Of a stretch of DNA of 64,000 nucleotides, positions 33,358 to 45,847 are shown one piece after another; positions within the stretch are counted from its first letter, which is position 1, and each line of letters opens with the position of its first letter. Location of the stretch: NCBI GenBank assembly GCA_900155495.1, contig FTLJ01000534.1:1-64000 (forward strand). Reading direction: 5' to 3'. Source of the DNA: Porogramme epimiltina (Eukaryota; Basidiomycota; Agaricomycetes; Polyporales; Polyporaceae). The notes beneath the pieces are model-generated. The model worked only from the letters and a program-made list of their open reading frames with translations. It ran no database searches and was not told where the DNA came from. The position numbers and the translations under genes were made by a program.

Positions 33358-36300
33358 TCACTTCGCCTCGACGATGTAGCCCGCCGCGTGCGCCTTCTCC
33401 TCCTCGGGGCCGGGCGTGTGCGGCCGCGACGGCATCGGCGTGTTGAGCTGCGAGCGGTTGTGCGCGAGGTGCGCCCGGACGAGGTGGCCCGCGGCGAGCG
33501 CGCTGATGAGCGACAGCTCGCCCGCCATGACGGCCGACGCGATGATGCGCGCGAGCTGCTGCGCGTTCTGCCCGGGGTTCGTCGCGTGTGCGCCCGCAAC
33601 GCCGAGCATCTCGAGCACGGCCTGCTGGGGCGAGAGGATCGTGCCACCGCCGACAGTGCCGACTTCGATGCACGGCATGGTGATCGTGACGAGGAGATCT
33701 TCGCCGTTGTTTGCTCTGGGCAAGTATCAATCAGCCTCGGGCGTGAGTGGTATACTAGTTAGAGCGACTTACGGCTCCATGAGAGTCATGCACTGTGAAC
33801 TCTCGACGTTCTGTGCAGGGTCCTGACCAGTCGCCAAGAAGACCGCAGTGAGGATGTTCGCTGCGTGCGCGTTGAAGCCGCCGATCGAGCCCGCCATCGC
33901 GCTGCCAATCAGGTTCTTCTTCGTGTTGACGTTGCACAGCGACTCGACCGTCGTCTTCAGCACGCTCTTGACGACCTTGCCAGGGATGACCGCCTCCGCA
34001 ACGACGCTCTTCCCGCGGCCCTCGATCCAGTTGATCGCGGCGGGCTTCTTGTCCGTGCAGTAGTTGCCCGAGAGCGCAAGCACGACCATCTCGGGGAACT
34101 CGTGCCCGAGCACCTCGAGCGCCTTCTCCGTCGCCTTCGAGATCATGTTCATGCCCATCGCATCACCGGTGCGCGTCGCGAACCGCACAAAGAGCGTCCG
34201 GCCGGCCATCGCGCACTTGATCTTCTGCAGGCGGGCGAAGCGCGACGTGGACTCGAAAGCCTCGCGGATGATCGCGTAACCGTCGTCGGACTCAATCCAT
34301 GCCCTCGCCTCGGCGGCGCGCACGACGGACGGGAAGTCAATCGCGGGGCCACGGGTCATGCCGTCATACGTGAGCACCGTAGTGACGCCTCCACCAGCAT
34401 TGAGCGCCTTGCACCCACGCGAAGTCGAAGCGACGAGCGTGCCCTCAGCAGTGGCCATCGGGATGGGGTACATGAGACCGTCGATCTTGAGCGGGCCGGC
34501 GATACCGAGAGGGAGGGGCATGAAGCCGACGACGTTCTCGCAGCACGCACCCATGACACGGGAGTAGTCGTAGTCCTTCATGGGCACAAGCGAAGTCTCG
34601 AGGGTCTTGGTGCGGGAGGCGCGGGCTGGTAGATGCCGGTCAGTATCCCATTGCCGCTAATCAATACGATCGAACTCACAAATGAGCGCACGACGGATCC
34701 GGACGGCGCGGTCATAGTCACCGAGCATCTTCTCAAGAGCGTACGCCGCAATCTTGCCCGTCTGGCTCAGGAGGATGACCTCCTCGTCGTTGAGCGTCTG
34801 GAGCGCAACGGACACAGGGCGGGGGCCGTTCTCGAAGACGTCGACGCACTCCGCAAGCGAGCGGACCTCCACCTGTGCGGCCTCCGCATCAGGCGTCTGG
34901 GGGGTAATCGGTTCGACGGGTGCGGGGGAGCGAATGGGGAGGGTGTCCTTGAGCTTGCGATCGACAGAGTCGAGGTTGAGCGGGCGGCTGAGGACAGATG
35001 AAGGGGGCTGAGGAGCGGGTGCGGGTGCGGGCTCGGGCTCCTTGATCGGCACTACAGGTGCGGCGACGATGGGAGCAGCACTAGCCATGACGAAGACGGG
35101 CGCAGGCCTGTGACGCTCCTCCTCCTCGTGCTCCTCGGCGAGCTTGACTACGGAACGAGCACGCGAGCGGAAGCGCACACCCTGGCTCCGAACGGCGCGC
35201 ATGGCGGCGAGGCCGGAGCCAGCCGCGATACCCTTGAGGAGGTACCCGTTGAGCGCGACGCTGACCGCAAGGAGTGCGACGATCCACTTCGAGACGACCG
35301 GGTCACCGACGAGCGAGCTCCACGAAGACATGAACTTCTCGATGGCTTCTCCCGTGCCTGCCTGAGTGGGCGCGGCAATAGGAATGGCGTGGACGTAGAC
35401 CGGAGGGGCGATCTTCACGACGACTTCAACCGGCTTCGAAATGTCCGCTCCAGTCGGCATGATCTCAGTTGCGCCAAGCGTCGACAGAACCTGCATAATG
35501 GCGGGGCTGGTGATGTCCACAACGGGCGTGGGCACAGTCTCGGTAGGGCGGAGAGGGTGGCGCTGGTGACGGGCGTTGGTAGTCGCGGGAGTAAGCGTTG
35601 TGCAGAAGTTCAGAATGTGAAGAGTGAGGAACGAGGCGATCTGGAAGCAGGGATTAGCCTCGAAGAAGCGACGGAAAGAGAAGGCACGTACCAAAAGAAG
35701 CTTCAGCCTCGCCATAGGGTTCTCCTCGACCTCCTGCATGGTGCTACCCTCCTTCAGGAGGGAGCCCTTCACGCCAATGACGGACGCTGACATCCGCGAG
35801 CCGAGGTTCTTCGGCGCCTCAGTGGCAAGGTTTTGCTTGCTGCTGGTACGCGAAAGAACACCGCGAACAGCCTTGCCCGAGGCAGTGACTGCCGTGATTG
35901 AGCTTGACCTCGATCGCGACATGTCACGGACCTTCTTAATGCGACGGACCTAAGCAAGGAAGAGTGAGTGATTTGCAGAGAGAATGAAGCCCCTCTTTAT
36001 GCCCCGACCCGAAGACGGAGTGCGCGCACGTGATGCCTCCACGTAGGCGCCTCTACGACTGGGAGACGAGCGGGGCAGAGCTGTAGAATTGACATACCTC
36101 AACCATGATGGTGAGCACAGCCGTGTACAGCGTGAATGTCATGATACAATCCATGGTGAGCGCCACTGCGGCAACGGAGCAGAACTCCTTGAGGCCGCCA
36201 ACGCGGCTGTTGACACCGACGAGGAGCACAGCGACCTCGAGGGCGTAGTCACGAAGGATGACGTTGCCGACGCGGTCGAGGGCCTCGAGGGTGACGTCGC

Positions 36301-37447
36301 CGGCAGACTTCATGCGGCCATCTTCCTGCTGCTTGAGCATGTGCGGGTGGGCCATGACGGCGCGCGCGAGGCGAAGGGGCTTATCGAAGCCGACCGTGCA
36401 AACGAGGAACGGAAGTGCCTCCGTCATCGCAATGGGGTCGAGAGGGATGTCGAGGGACCTGCATAGAGGGAGCGTGAAGAGGAAAGAGATGACGGCCGAC
36501 GAGAAAACGCCCGTGGAGAGCCAGAAGTTGGAGCCAAGGGCGCGGGAAGAGAGGATGAGGCGGGCGAAGGTGACATGCATCAAAATGTAACCCGTCAAGA
36601 CGACGAGGATATCGAGCGAGTCGGCCTTCTGATAAGTGGAATATCATTCAGCGTCTTCCCTCGCGTGCATGATCCGGAGGCGACATACCTTGGTGAGCTC
36701 CCAAAAGCGCAGCACAAGCGCACTCAGAGCGTACGCGACCCACTTGCTGCTCTTCATTTCGCCAATGCTCTCCTGCCGCTTGCCGGTGTCGATGACATAC
36801 TTGACGCCTTCGACGACAATCTCCTTCTCCCGCTTCAGCGCACCTAACCAGTCCTCGCGGGCGCCGGGGTGGAACGAAAGGGAGAGAACCGGGGAGGTGC
36901 CGGGTTCCGAAAGGCTAGTGAAGCACAGCGCGTCGGTAGCGTTGGAACCGGGGTGGTGGCAGATGGACGCGTAGGGCTTGCCAGAGAGCGACGAAACGCC
37001 GGTCGTGAGGTGCTCCGCAATGTCGGACGCGTCGAGCGAGGCAGTGGCCTGGATCCCATATAATTAGCTGAATGAACGCAGCCCGCACGCTATATGCGGC
37101 ATGCGAGACGCAGCGGACGCATTTAGCGGAAATAGAATGCGCGTGCTTACCGTCTTGTCATCAAGCGTAAAGATGAGCTGCTGCAACTCCATCGCCCCCA
37201 CACTCGCACCGGAGTGCTTCCACGCATCCTTCCAGCTGGCTTGCGTAGCCGAAACCCATTCCCCGTCAGTCAGGCGCACGTATGCAGGGCGGAGTGTTGG
37301 AGGGAGGGTGGGTGCAAAGAAGGACGAGTGTTTGATCCCGGATAGTATGTGGAAGTAGGCTAAGGTTGCGAGGACGAAGACGGAGACAATAGTCTCTATG
37401 GGGGAGAAGACGGTGTGTGTTGACAGCGGCCGGAGGACAGCGCGCAT
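33358..37447 (-). CDS. HMG1: HMG-CoA reductase
   Basis: Rate-limiting NADPH-dependent enzyme of ergosterol and isoprenoid synthesis, in the ER membrane. The ATG at 37447 starts [20 protein letters not shown], with the first membrane segment right after. The sterol-sensing domain includes [37 protein letters not shown] and [21 protein letters not shown] Pro/Ser-rich linker precedes the catalytic domain. That domain has the Glu in [20 protein letters not shown] and [19 protein letters not shown]. The catalytic Lys is in [11 protein letters not shown], the Asp in GQDPAQN, and the His in [11 protein letters not shown]. The stop is at 33358. The Ser after HNR matches the position phosphorylated by AMPK in the human enzyme. 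About seven short introns interrupt it. The total length is roughly 1,200 residues, normal for fungi. Confidence 0.96.
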
Positions 37448-40400
37448 TTTGCCAGGTATGAGGGGGGAGTGGGGGAAAGACGAATGTTTGAGGCGGCCCA
37501 ATAAATGGAGGGAATAAAAAGTCTATGGAGCGATATTAGCAGCCGTTGCGTGGGCTGTGATGGAGTAACGGAGACGGGGTCAGAATCGAGTGGAGACGTG
37601 GGTCGTACGAGAAAAACACCGAGGGCGGGATATACACACCTGGCAGACGGCGCGCGGGGAGGGCACGCTAACGTTCGTCTAAGGGGGTGAGGGCGGGCGC
37701 GAACGCGGATGAACGCGTCGGCGGGGTGGACGTCGGCGTAGACGGTGTCGACGGCAGCGACGGGAGGAGAGTTGAGTCCCAGTGGGTTGGGGAGGGAGGA
37801 GAGGTTGTGGGACGATCGCTGTCCAATTATTCGTCGCGGCTAATAACTCATCATCTCATTTCCATTTCGGGTAACCCAGGGTAAGCGCACGAATCACCGG
37901 TCAAGCGCCCACGATCCCGATCCTGTCACCGCGCCAGACCCTCTTTCCGTCTTCCGAGCTAATCCTCCCTTGTCTTCCTCGCCAGGCCGGCCCTCCCAGC
38001 CCTGCAGGTGCTGCAGAACACCACCCTTAGCTCCTACAGGCCCCGCCGGAACTAGAAGGCTATCAGCATCTGACTGCGCCCACTATTGTCTCTGTGTGTA
38101 TTGTCATTGCTCGTGTCTGACCCGCCTTCATTTCAGTCAGTCAGGCCACCCTTCCGGATCCCCCGATCGTCTCTGTCCGGAATCGCCTGCTATACTTGTC
38201 GAAAGCTTTGTCTAGGCGCCTGCCCGAGCGTTCCAAGCCGCTGTCCGCTGTCGTTCCATCCCTCCGCGCTCAAAAACTCCGCATTCCGGTTCCGGCCTCC
38301 TCCAAAACGCTCCGACCTGACCGGTCTGCCACCCGTTGCATCGCATTGCGCTCCTCTGCATCGTAGTCGTCGGACCGCAGTTTACTATCCTCCGCGTTCA
38401 AAGCAGGCCTGTACCGGCAGGGGACCTTACAAGCCGGAACCTATAATTTAGATCCCGCTGCGCTCGGCAAATTCGAGACGGAGCCCGCTCTCAGGGAGAA
38501 GTTGCAGGCGAAGCGATATCTAACCTTGCCAAATGTACGTCAACGGCGCATCTTTTAACGTGATGCCAGTCCGCACGCGCCACCGGCTACGTAGACCTTT
38601 CCCCTCTCCCTCGTCATTCATCCGGTCATTCCTTCATCGATCCACTGCGCTGTGCTCGTGCCAGACAGCTACCGTGTCATTCATGAGCTTTCCTTCGCCG
38701 TATACCATGCTCCAGAAGTTGCCTTATAACTCGGCCAATAATGCCGATATTGTATGTTTCGTGTGTTACGGCCTGTTACGGCACTCAATTGATCCTCAAT
38801 GATATGCATCGACCTGGAGCAGCACCGCAGAGCGCGAAACATGTTTACCCCTCCAGGATCTGGTATTTCTATCGTAGAAGTCTCCTTCACAACCCCCCGT
38901 GCGGGGTATACATTCCGTCGAGCACCGCCCCCGCATCGAATCCGCGACGCACGGCGCGATATTGCGATCGGACTTTGGCAGAGCCAACCACGTCCGGGGA
39001 GCTCAACACGCCCGACATGACATCCTAAACGCTCACCTCTCTTCAGCCACGGTCGCCCCGTTGCTAGTGGGCCGAGCCCTGGGGCGCCCCGTAGTGGTTC
39101 GACTTGTCCCTTCTTGACGCTCAGTGTCGTGCGCGCTCACCGATATCTTTCCACCTCTCTTCCTCGAGCTCTATTCTCATTCGCTGCGCCTCACTGCTTC
39201 CCAGGCTCTTGAGTTCGCCCGTCGGCCTCGTGCTCAGCATGCCCGTCAACAACGCCATCTCCATCTTGCGCAACCCGCTTGCGTAGTCAGGTTCTGTGAG
39301 CGCCCTGCGCGCCCAAGTCGCGCCACAGATAGCGCAAGACCCTCAGCAAGCGCGCCTTCCTCGACAAATCTTGTTCTGTCTCACTCGACGGGCCGCGGTC
39401 GACTCTCCTTGCACCACTTCTCGTCCTCGATAACGGTCTTCTCTCGAATCTCTTCACGCGTTGGCCTTCTATCTCCAGCCGATCGCGGACCCCAGTTTTC
39501 CTAGCACGTAACATGGTGCTTGTCAAAGACTTAACTAGCGAGCGTTGTGCTCGTCCTGTGCTACTGGGCCCCATGACCCCACACCCCTCAGCGGCTCCGG
39601 CTGGCCAAAGCCTCGCGGGACTCCTCCGTGCAATGAACATCGCTCGCGGCCTTTGTGTCGGACCTACACACGCCTATAACAACGGCGCGCTCGTTTCACC
39701 TCCCAAGATCCTCAAAGGCACGATCGGATGATCGCCCTGCGACAAGTTTGCGATACTCGATCGACGACCTCTGCTTCCCGCGCAACCTCTTGTCTGCCCT
39801 CGTCTATGACGTCGGTCCCTCCTGTCACTTGGCCCTTCCTGCCGCCCAAATGGACCTGTCGGCAAAGGCGCTCGCGCCTGTGTGGAGCTGTCTCAGCGAG
39901 AGCTTGTCGGGACCGAGGACGACAACCCCCGACGCACTGGCCTAGGCCACCGACGCGGCTCCTGAGCGTTCGCGCTCTACTAGGCTCCCCTAACGCCCAA
40001 TGTGGCCCCCAGGGAGATGTCGGGTGGCAGCGGCGTGGGTAGGACCAAGCCCATTCGTCGATGCAATTTCTATAGTGCTACTTTGGCATATCGTCCTAGG
40101 CCTCAATATGAGCCCACCTTCCGCGTAGGGCGTGCCCAAGGGTCAATCTCCGACAGTCCAACGGGATGGCCCAACGCTGTGCACATCCCGCTTCGTCACT
40201 AGTGCTACGTTTTCCATCTAGTTCTTCAGCCCTTGAATGTCAGGTGTAGCTCCTTCGCGGCATGCATTGATGCTAAGCACTGCACATTAGGCCCGTCGGA
40301 CCTGCGCACTTCCCTCCGAAAGCCGAGGATCGATAACCAGGTCCAGCCGGCGAATCGGCATAGCGTGCAGGCTTGACGTACGACGTTCGCGCGTGCAATG

Positions 40401-43400
40401 GGCAGTCAATGGACTTCGGCCCCAGCGCCCACACGTGCAAACACACTATCACACAGCCGAGGCCTCCAGCCCTCACGAGACGCGCTCTGGCGTTACGAAG
40501 TCCGCGCTTGCGCGACCCAGAAGGTCGACTAAGATGCCGTACCGCGACTGCATACACGCTCCTCTGAGCTGAACCGATTCGGAAACAGGCTGGTTTCGTG
40601 CCACAGGCTCCCGAGGCCTTCTGGGCCAGGAACATGACGTTATCGCGCTCTGTGCCCCCTTACTGGGCAGTCCGGCTGCTGTGGCCATCGAGCTCCATTT
40701 CCGGCTAACTTGTTGCCCTTGAGGCCGGCCGTTGACCCTGCTAATGGCCTCCGACGGTGCTAGTGATGAGGAATGTAAAGCAATACAAATTCCGGCCGAG
40801 CTATAGCCTATATGCTCGTTGGGCGAGACGCTAGATCTACTCCCGGCTCTCCCGGTATAGCCCCGCATCAAATTCTAGCTACTTACTGCGAGCCCATTTG
40901 AATGCCTTCCAGTCAACTTCCGAGCTCCGAGCTCCGAGTCCAAACACGATCGTGAGTTACCTGGAACATACCATAAACGCACCTACCGGGCCCAATGTTT
41001 GTGTGGGCATTGCTCCCTTGCATGGACTGAGCGCCCCTTGCCAACCACGAATGCACCCGAGGTCGAGTTCAGGGCGGCCATCGTCTCGCTGTGCGCGGCA
41101 TCGCGCCGCGCGCAGTAGGGAGGCCCCACGGCGCGGATCACTTGCGACTGAAGCCTGAGTTTGAAGTTTCAGCTTGCCCCATAGCGCAGGCGGCGCTCAG
41201 AGGGGCGCAGGCAGAGCGGAACGCACGCTCTCGGGCGACCTCGGCGTTCTCACGAGCTTCGCTCTCGGGACTCGGGCTGCTTCAGGGGCTAGGGCTGCAG
41301 CGTCTCGCAAAACCCGAGTGGCCTGACTGACAAGATATATATTTCTCAGCGCACTCAACTCAGCAGCGTATGAATTGTAGAGTACGTACGCCTATGCTTC
41401 GCATGAGACCACCGCGTCGAGCCTTTGGTAAGTTACGATAGCTACCGACGGCATTACACGACGGGCTGAGAGTGCGCGGACGCGCGCACGTCCCAACCGG
41501 GCCCTCTGTCTACTAAATACCTGTGGACACCCGCCTAAGCGCCACTAAGTACATGAGAAGCGTGTAACACTGGCAACGAGACAAGAGCTCAGCTCACGCA
41601 CCGCGGTGCCTGGGTGCCCCACGGACCCTTCCGCGGACCCACTCGGGCATGCAGACGTCGAGCCTACCCACGGCAGCTGCGCGGCACCACCGAGTGCAAA
41701 CTCCTGTCAACCCGTGCGCCGCCCGCTGCGTTACTGCTCTGGGACTTGGCGCGCGACGCGTGCGTGCTCCATCGCAGTTTGGTTAACCCTCCCAGGACGA
41801 CGCACGGCGAAGCCCGACGCCAACAACAACAGCAGCGGAACATGCACGCACGCGCACGCATACGTCCACAGTCCATCTAGGATCTCGTAGCGCACGTAGT
41901 ATCCAGATAGATGGCCGCTGCGCGCCTAGGACCTCAGAAGATTGCTCACCCCCCGCACGCTCCGCGCGATCTCGGGCGCAGCGTCCTGGCTGTCCGCGTG
42001 CCTGGCCCCGGAGCCCGGGTGACCGCAACGTTCCGCGCTCGCGCCTGCGCCCGAGCCTGCGCCCGTGCGCGCGCGGGGGGCTCTACCGAGGTAGATCGCC
42101 CGTTCGGACCTTGGACACGGTGCAGGGCGCGACCTGGGATAAGGTGTCGATCAGACGCGAGAAGTCCTGCGCGCGGCGTCCTGTGGACGTGGACGTGCCG
42201 CCGCGCCGACGTCGACGTCGACAGCGGCCCCAAGGCCGGCTTACGGCCGTCGCGTGCGCGTGCGCGGACGGAAATGGGCGTGCAGAATGCGCATAAAAAT
42301 GGGAAATGGGCCACGCACCTCGAGTCGAGTCCCCGCCGTCGCTGTCGATCCACATGTACATGCCGCGCCAGCTCCGCTTGGGACCGCAGTGCGCGAAGGG
42401 GGCGGCGGCGGATCCGCGTACGGCCGCGGGGGCGTAACGGTACAAATAATATGGTATTTCCCCACGCGCCGCGGGGTGCGCTCGCGGGCGGGCGGGCGGT
42501 GGCTGTAATGAGTAGTGTCACAGGCGCGACGCGTTACCGCGCGCGATACATACACACATGTACACACGAGTCTGATAAGTAGGTACTAGTGATGCAGGGG
42601 GTGGGCCGTGTGAGAACGGGAAGTAAGTAGTAAGGGGGGGAGGGGGGCGGGTAAGTGGGTGGTCGTCGGATAGATGATGCGAAGCTGTTGCCCGATGGCG
42701 CGTTGTGGACTACGTGGGCGGGGGGCGGGGGAAGCGTCCAGGCCGTATGCAATGCGGGAAGACGGACGTGTGCAGTTGGAAAAATACGCGAGCGGGTGCC
42801 GTTGTGGATAGAATGCGGGCGGGGCGGGGTCCCGGGAGACTAAAGCTTTAACCAAACTTTAAGCATGCGACAGTACACGAAAATAATAGCAGACAGCGAA
42901 AGATGGGGGTGCACGACGAAAGAGCCCGACCGGAGAGATGCGATAAGATGTGAGAGAATAAGATATGTAGAGTGGACGACGTGCAGACGTGATAGGTCGT
43001 GTTCGGCGTTAAACCATGAGACCGCCGCCGCGAGGCCTGCGGTATCGTAGTCGTCTGAGCCATGACGCCCGGATTAAAGTATAGGGACGGGCGTGGAGGA
43101 AGGGGCGGAGGGTGCCTGGCGAACCCTGCAGCTTCCACGGAGATGTTACGGCAGAGCGCGACGGGGCGAAAGAGTCGCTGGGTGGCAGGCACCGGAATGT
43201 CGCTGTCCTTGAACGAGGAGGTACAGGCACCCTATTGACTCGGCGTGTGAGGGTGCGTGGCGAAAGACAGGGGTAGTTGGGATTGGCGCCCGGTCCTGCT
43301 CGAGGTGCACGGAAACCTACTCGCCCGCGCCCCTGGGGATCTCGGGCGCGCGGCAAAGTGCCCCTGAGAATCAACACCTGCCCCAACGCGCCCACCATGG

Positions 43401-43427
43401 CATTGAAAGAGGAAAGCCCCAGCCACA
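37448..43427. other. Gene-free region of about 6 kb
   Basis: No recognisable protein family, rRNA, tRNA or long terminal repeat pair. Short frames (for example 38086-38451, 39124-39504, 39655-39945, 41911-42582) have no domains, and stops interrupt any longer reading. From about 37900 to 41300 the base composition is more even than in the genes. From about 41600 to 43300 it is very GC-rich with simple GCGC runs. It could contain old, eroded transposon or gene debris. I cannot assign a family. Confidence 0.4.
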
Positions 43428-45847
43428 TTAGAGCAGCTTGGAGGCTCTTAGATGTTCGCGAAGCACCATATCCTTCACTGGAGGACGGTCAGCAACCGCA
43501 TAACATGATTTCAACGTGGGGTGTCAACGTACCGGCAGCAATAATACCGCCCGTAGTAGTCGTATCCTAGTAAGATATGAAATACGTCAAAGAAGTACTC
43601 TTTCAGATGAACTGTGCATACGTACAGTGACCGATGTGCAAAATCCGTAGAATTTCCGTGGAATTGGTGAATGTTCGCGATGGATTGCGCTAAACTTGCT
43701 CCTGAAGTCTATATGCGGGTATTAGACGAAGTATTAAATTTATGGCGTCAATTAGCACTTACACTTCTGGGCCACGTCCGGGTCGTTGGGCCGCTCTCCA
43801 AAGCTGCGTACGTATTTCGTGAGACGGACGCCGGACTTGAGCTTCGAGTCCAGGATGTCGCATTTGTTCAGGAACAGCACGAGGTCCACTTTGGCGAGAA
43901 GTTTGTTCGAGCAAACCTCCTTCCATAGGAGCACACTATCCTCCTGCGGAACCGCCGTCAGTCATGGGAAGGGCGGCCTGGGCGGCGATTCGCATACCAA
44001 TCGATTCACGCTCCGATCTTCTGTGAGCACCTGATCGAAGGCGGATATCGGAGCAAGGAAGATGATGGCTGGCGCGCTTTAGGTGAATCGACCGCAGCGA
44101 GCAGCACCATCGATAAACTCACCATTCACTGGCGATTTGAAAATGATTAAGCACGACCCGACGCGAGAGGAAATGACATGTACATACCATCGTCAAAGAA
44201 AGGCACCCATGTAGCTGGAGTGAGGGTTCAGGCTAATGTATCGGAGAAAGGAGGCGTGAATACTCACGCCGCTGCAACGGTGGTGTCAGTCGCGTATTCC
44301 CATGCGGTAAGGCATACTACGAACCTGTGAACGCGAACCGCCCACATCGATTATGCGCCATTCAGTACCCCGCTCATCGCCGGCCTCCATGTGGAAGCTG
44401 TATTCGGACACGCCCACTGTCTTCAGGCGTGCCTTTAACACGTCGTCTGTCAAACTGAGTTAAGTGCGCAAAAAATAGGGCGCCGCGGGATGCCACAAAC
44501 CGTCTGATGGGAAGTACTGCAGGGAAGTGACGCGGTCTAGTTCGTTAAGGTAGCTGCACGGGGTTGAGATTCCGCAGAAAATCAGACGGCGGATTGGCCC
44601 ACTCACAATCCCGGGCTCTCCTCCAGGCGAACTTTCCGGCGCCGGAGGACCTGACGCACCACCGCGTCGTTCCACAGCGCTACGATGTCGGAGCGACAGT
44701 GGTGCAGCATCGACTGGCATTCGTCTATGGTTTCTAGTCCCGTGTTGCCCGCGGATTGGGGTCGCCCTGTGCTGCGCAACTTCCAAGCCGCGCCAGGCCG
44801 CACAAATACCTCGTTATTATGGAAGGCGTGCGAGGAGGGTTGATGCCAGGATGAATGAACGTTGCCGTTCACGCTGTTACTTCCGCCATAACCCAGGGAA
44901 GTTGCCTCATATTCGTTTGGCGGGCAGAGTTTGGCGATGAGGAGAGACTCAGCGTGTCGGAGGGGGTAGAGTCTACGGCGGAGATCTTCTAGGTGGGGCG
45001 GGAGCGCGATGTGACTCTCGGATTCGGAATCCGAGTCCGGATCCGAGGTGTATGGGGTAGATGGGTAGACGTCGCGTCGCCGGATATCGGATAGGGTGTC
45101 TAGGATGGTGTGGATGGACCGTACGATGTTGAGTTGAATAACGGCGCGCCATAGGATGCGCTCTTCGCGGAAAGCATTGGGGGTGTACAGCCGTTGGAAC
45201 TCTGCGAGAGGATATTAGTGAACTAAACATAACAACACGCACGGATGAGCGGGGATGCGCGGCGGGGCACCGAGAAGCAGGGATCTAAAGCGGGATGTTT
45301 GGGGGATGCCCGCATGAATTGAACGGGCCGGAGGGGTATGAAAAGGCCGATAGAAGCACTTGCACGGAGAGTTGCATATAGGTCGATCAGGCGATCACAA
45401 CAGGGCACTTGCAAGAGGCCTCGACCGCGCACCGCGCTCATCCAAAGAGAGAAAGACTCACGGCGGAGAGTGGTGGATTTCCCTGGAGGGACAAGGATTG
45501 ATATGGGTGTGCCTGGAGGGGTCTGGGAGGAGGTGCGCACCTGACTCGCTCTGGCCGAGGAGGAGGAGGCGGACGAGCTTGTGCTTCTTGCGCTGCTGCC
45601 TCTCGAGGCGAATGGCCTCGTCTATGGCGTGGCTGACGCGCTTTGCGGCCTCTTCCTCTGCGATGCGGGACGCCTTCTCCTCCTCGGTCTCGTCTATGGG
45701 CGGGCGGAGGGCTGCGGAGAGCGGGTCGCGGTCTGGGGTCGTGCGGGAGACGGGCATGGGTGCGGGGTGGGCGCGGAAGAGGGCGGGGCGTGGTGCGGAG
45801 GGAGAGGAGGGCGAGGGGGGAGCGGAGGGGGAAAAGATGACAGACAT
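43428..45847 (-). CDS. Atypical heterotrimeric G-protein alpha subunit
   Basis: GTP-binding signal transducer. The ATG at 45847 opens a Pro/Ser-rich then charged N terminus with no Gly at position 2, so no myristoylation. The P-loop is LLLLGQSESGKSTTLRQF, residues about 94-110, completed by a 21-nt micro-exon (45482-45462). Then come QRLYTPNAFREERILWRAVI, a long insert with SDPDSDSESESHIALPP, and switch I LKARLKTVGV with Arg and Thr kept. Switch II is IIDVGGSRSQ, where the catalytic Gln is Ser. VPFFDDVNAIIFLAPISAFD, LFLNKCDILDSKLKSG (G4), FYGFCTSVTDT (G5) and a C terminus ending EHLRASKLL follow. The stop is at 43428. About nine exons join in frame. This is the divergent basidiomycete G-alpha type that coexists with canonical Gpa1 proteins. 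Confidence 0.9.

Noticed and set aside
33865..34632. 255-codon frame antisense to the HMG-CoA reductase catalytic domain
   Set aside because: It mirrors a strongly conserved coding exon; GC-rich third positions create open antisense frames. Translation is Arg/Asp-rich and matches no family.
38086..38451. Possible Zn2Cys6 transcription-factor fragment (ACYTCRKLCLGACP)
   Set aside because: Cys spacing does not match the family pattern and no basic region or linker follows.
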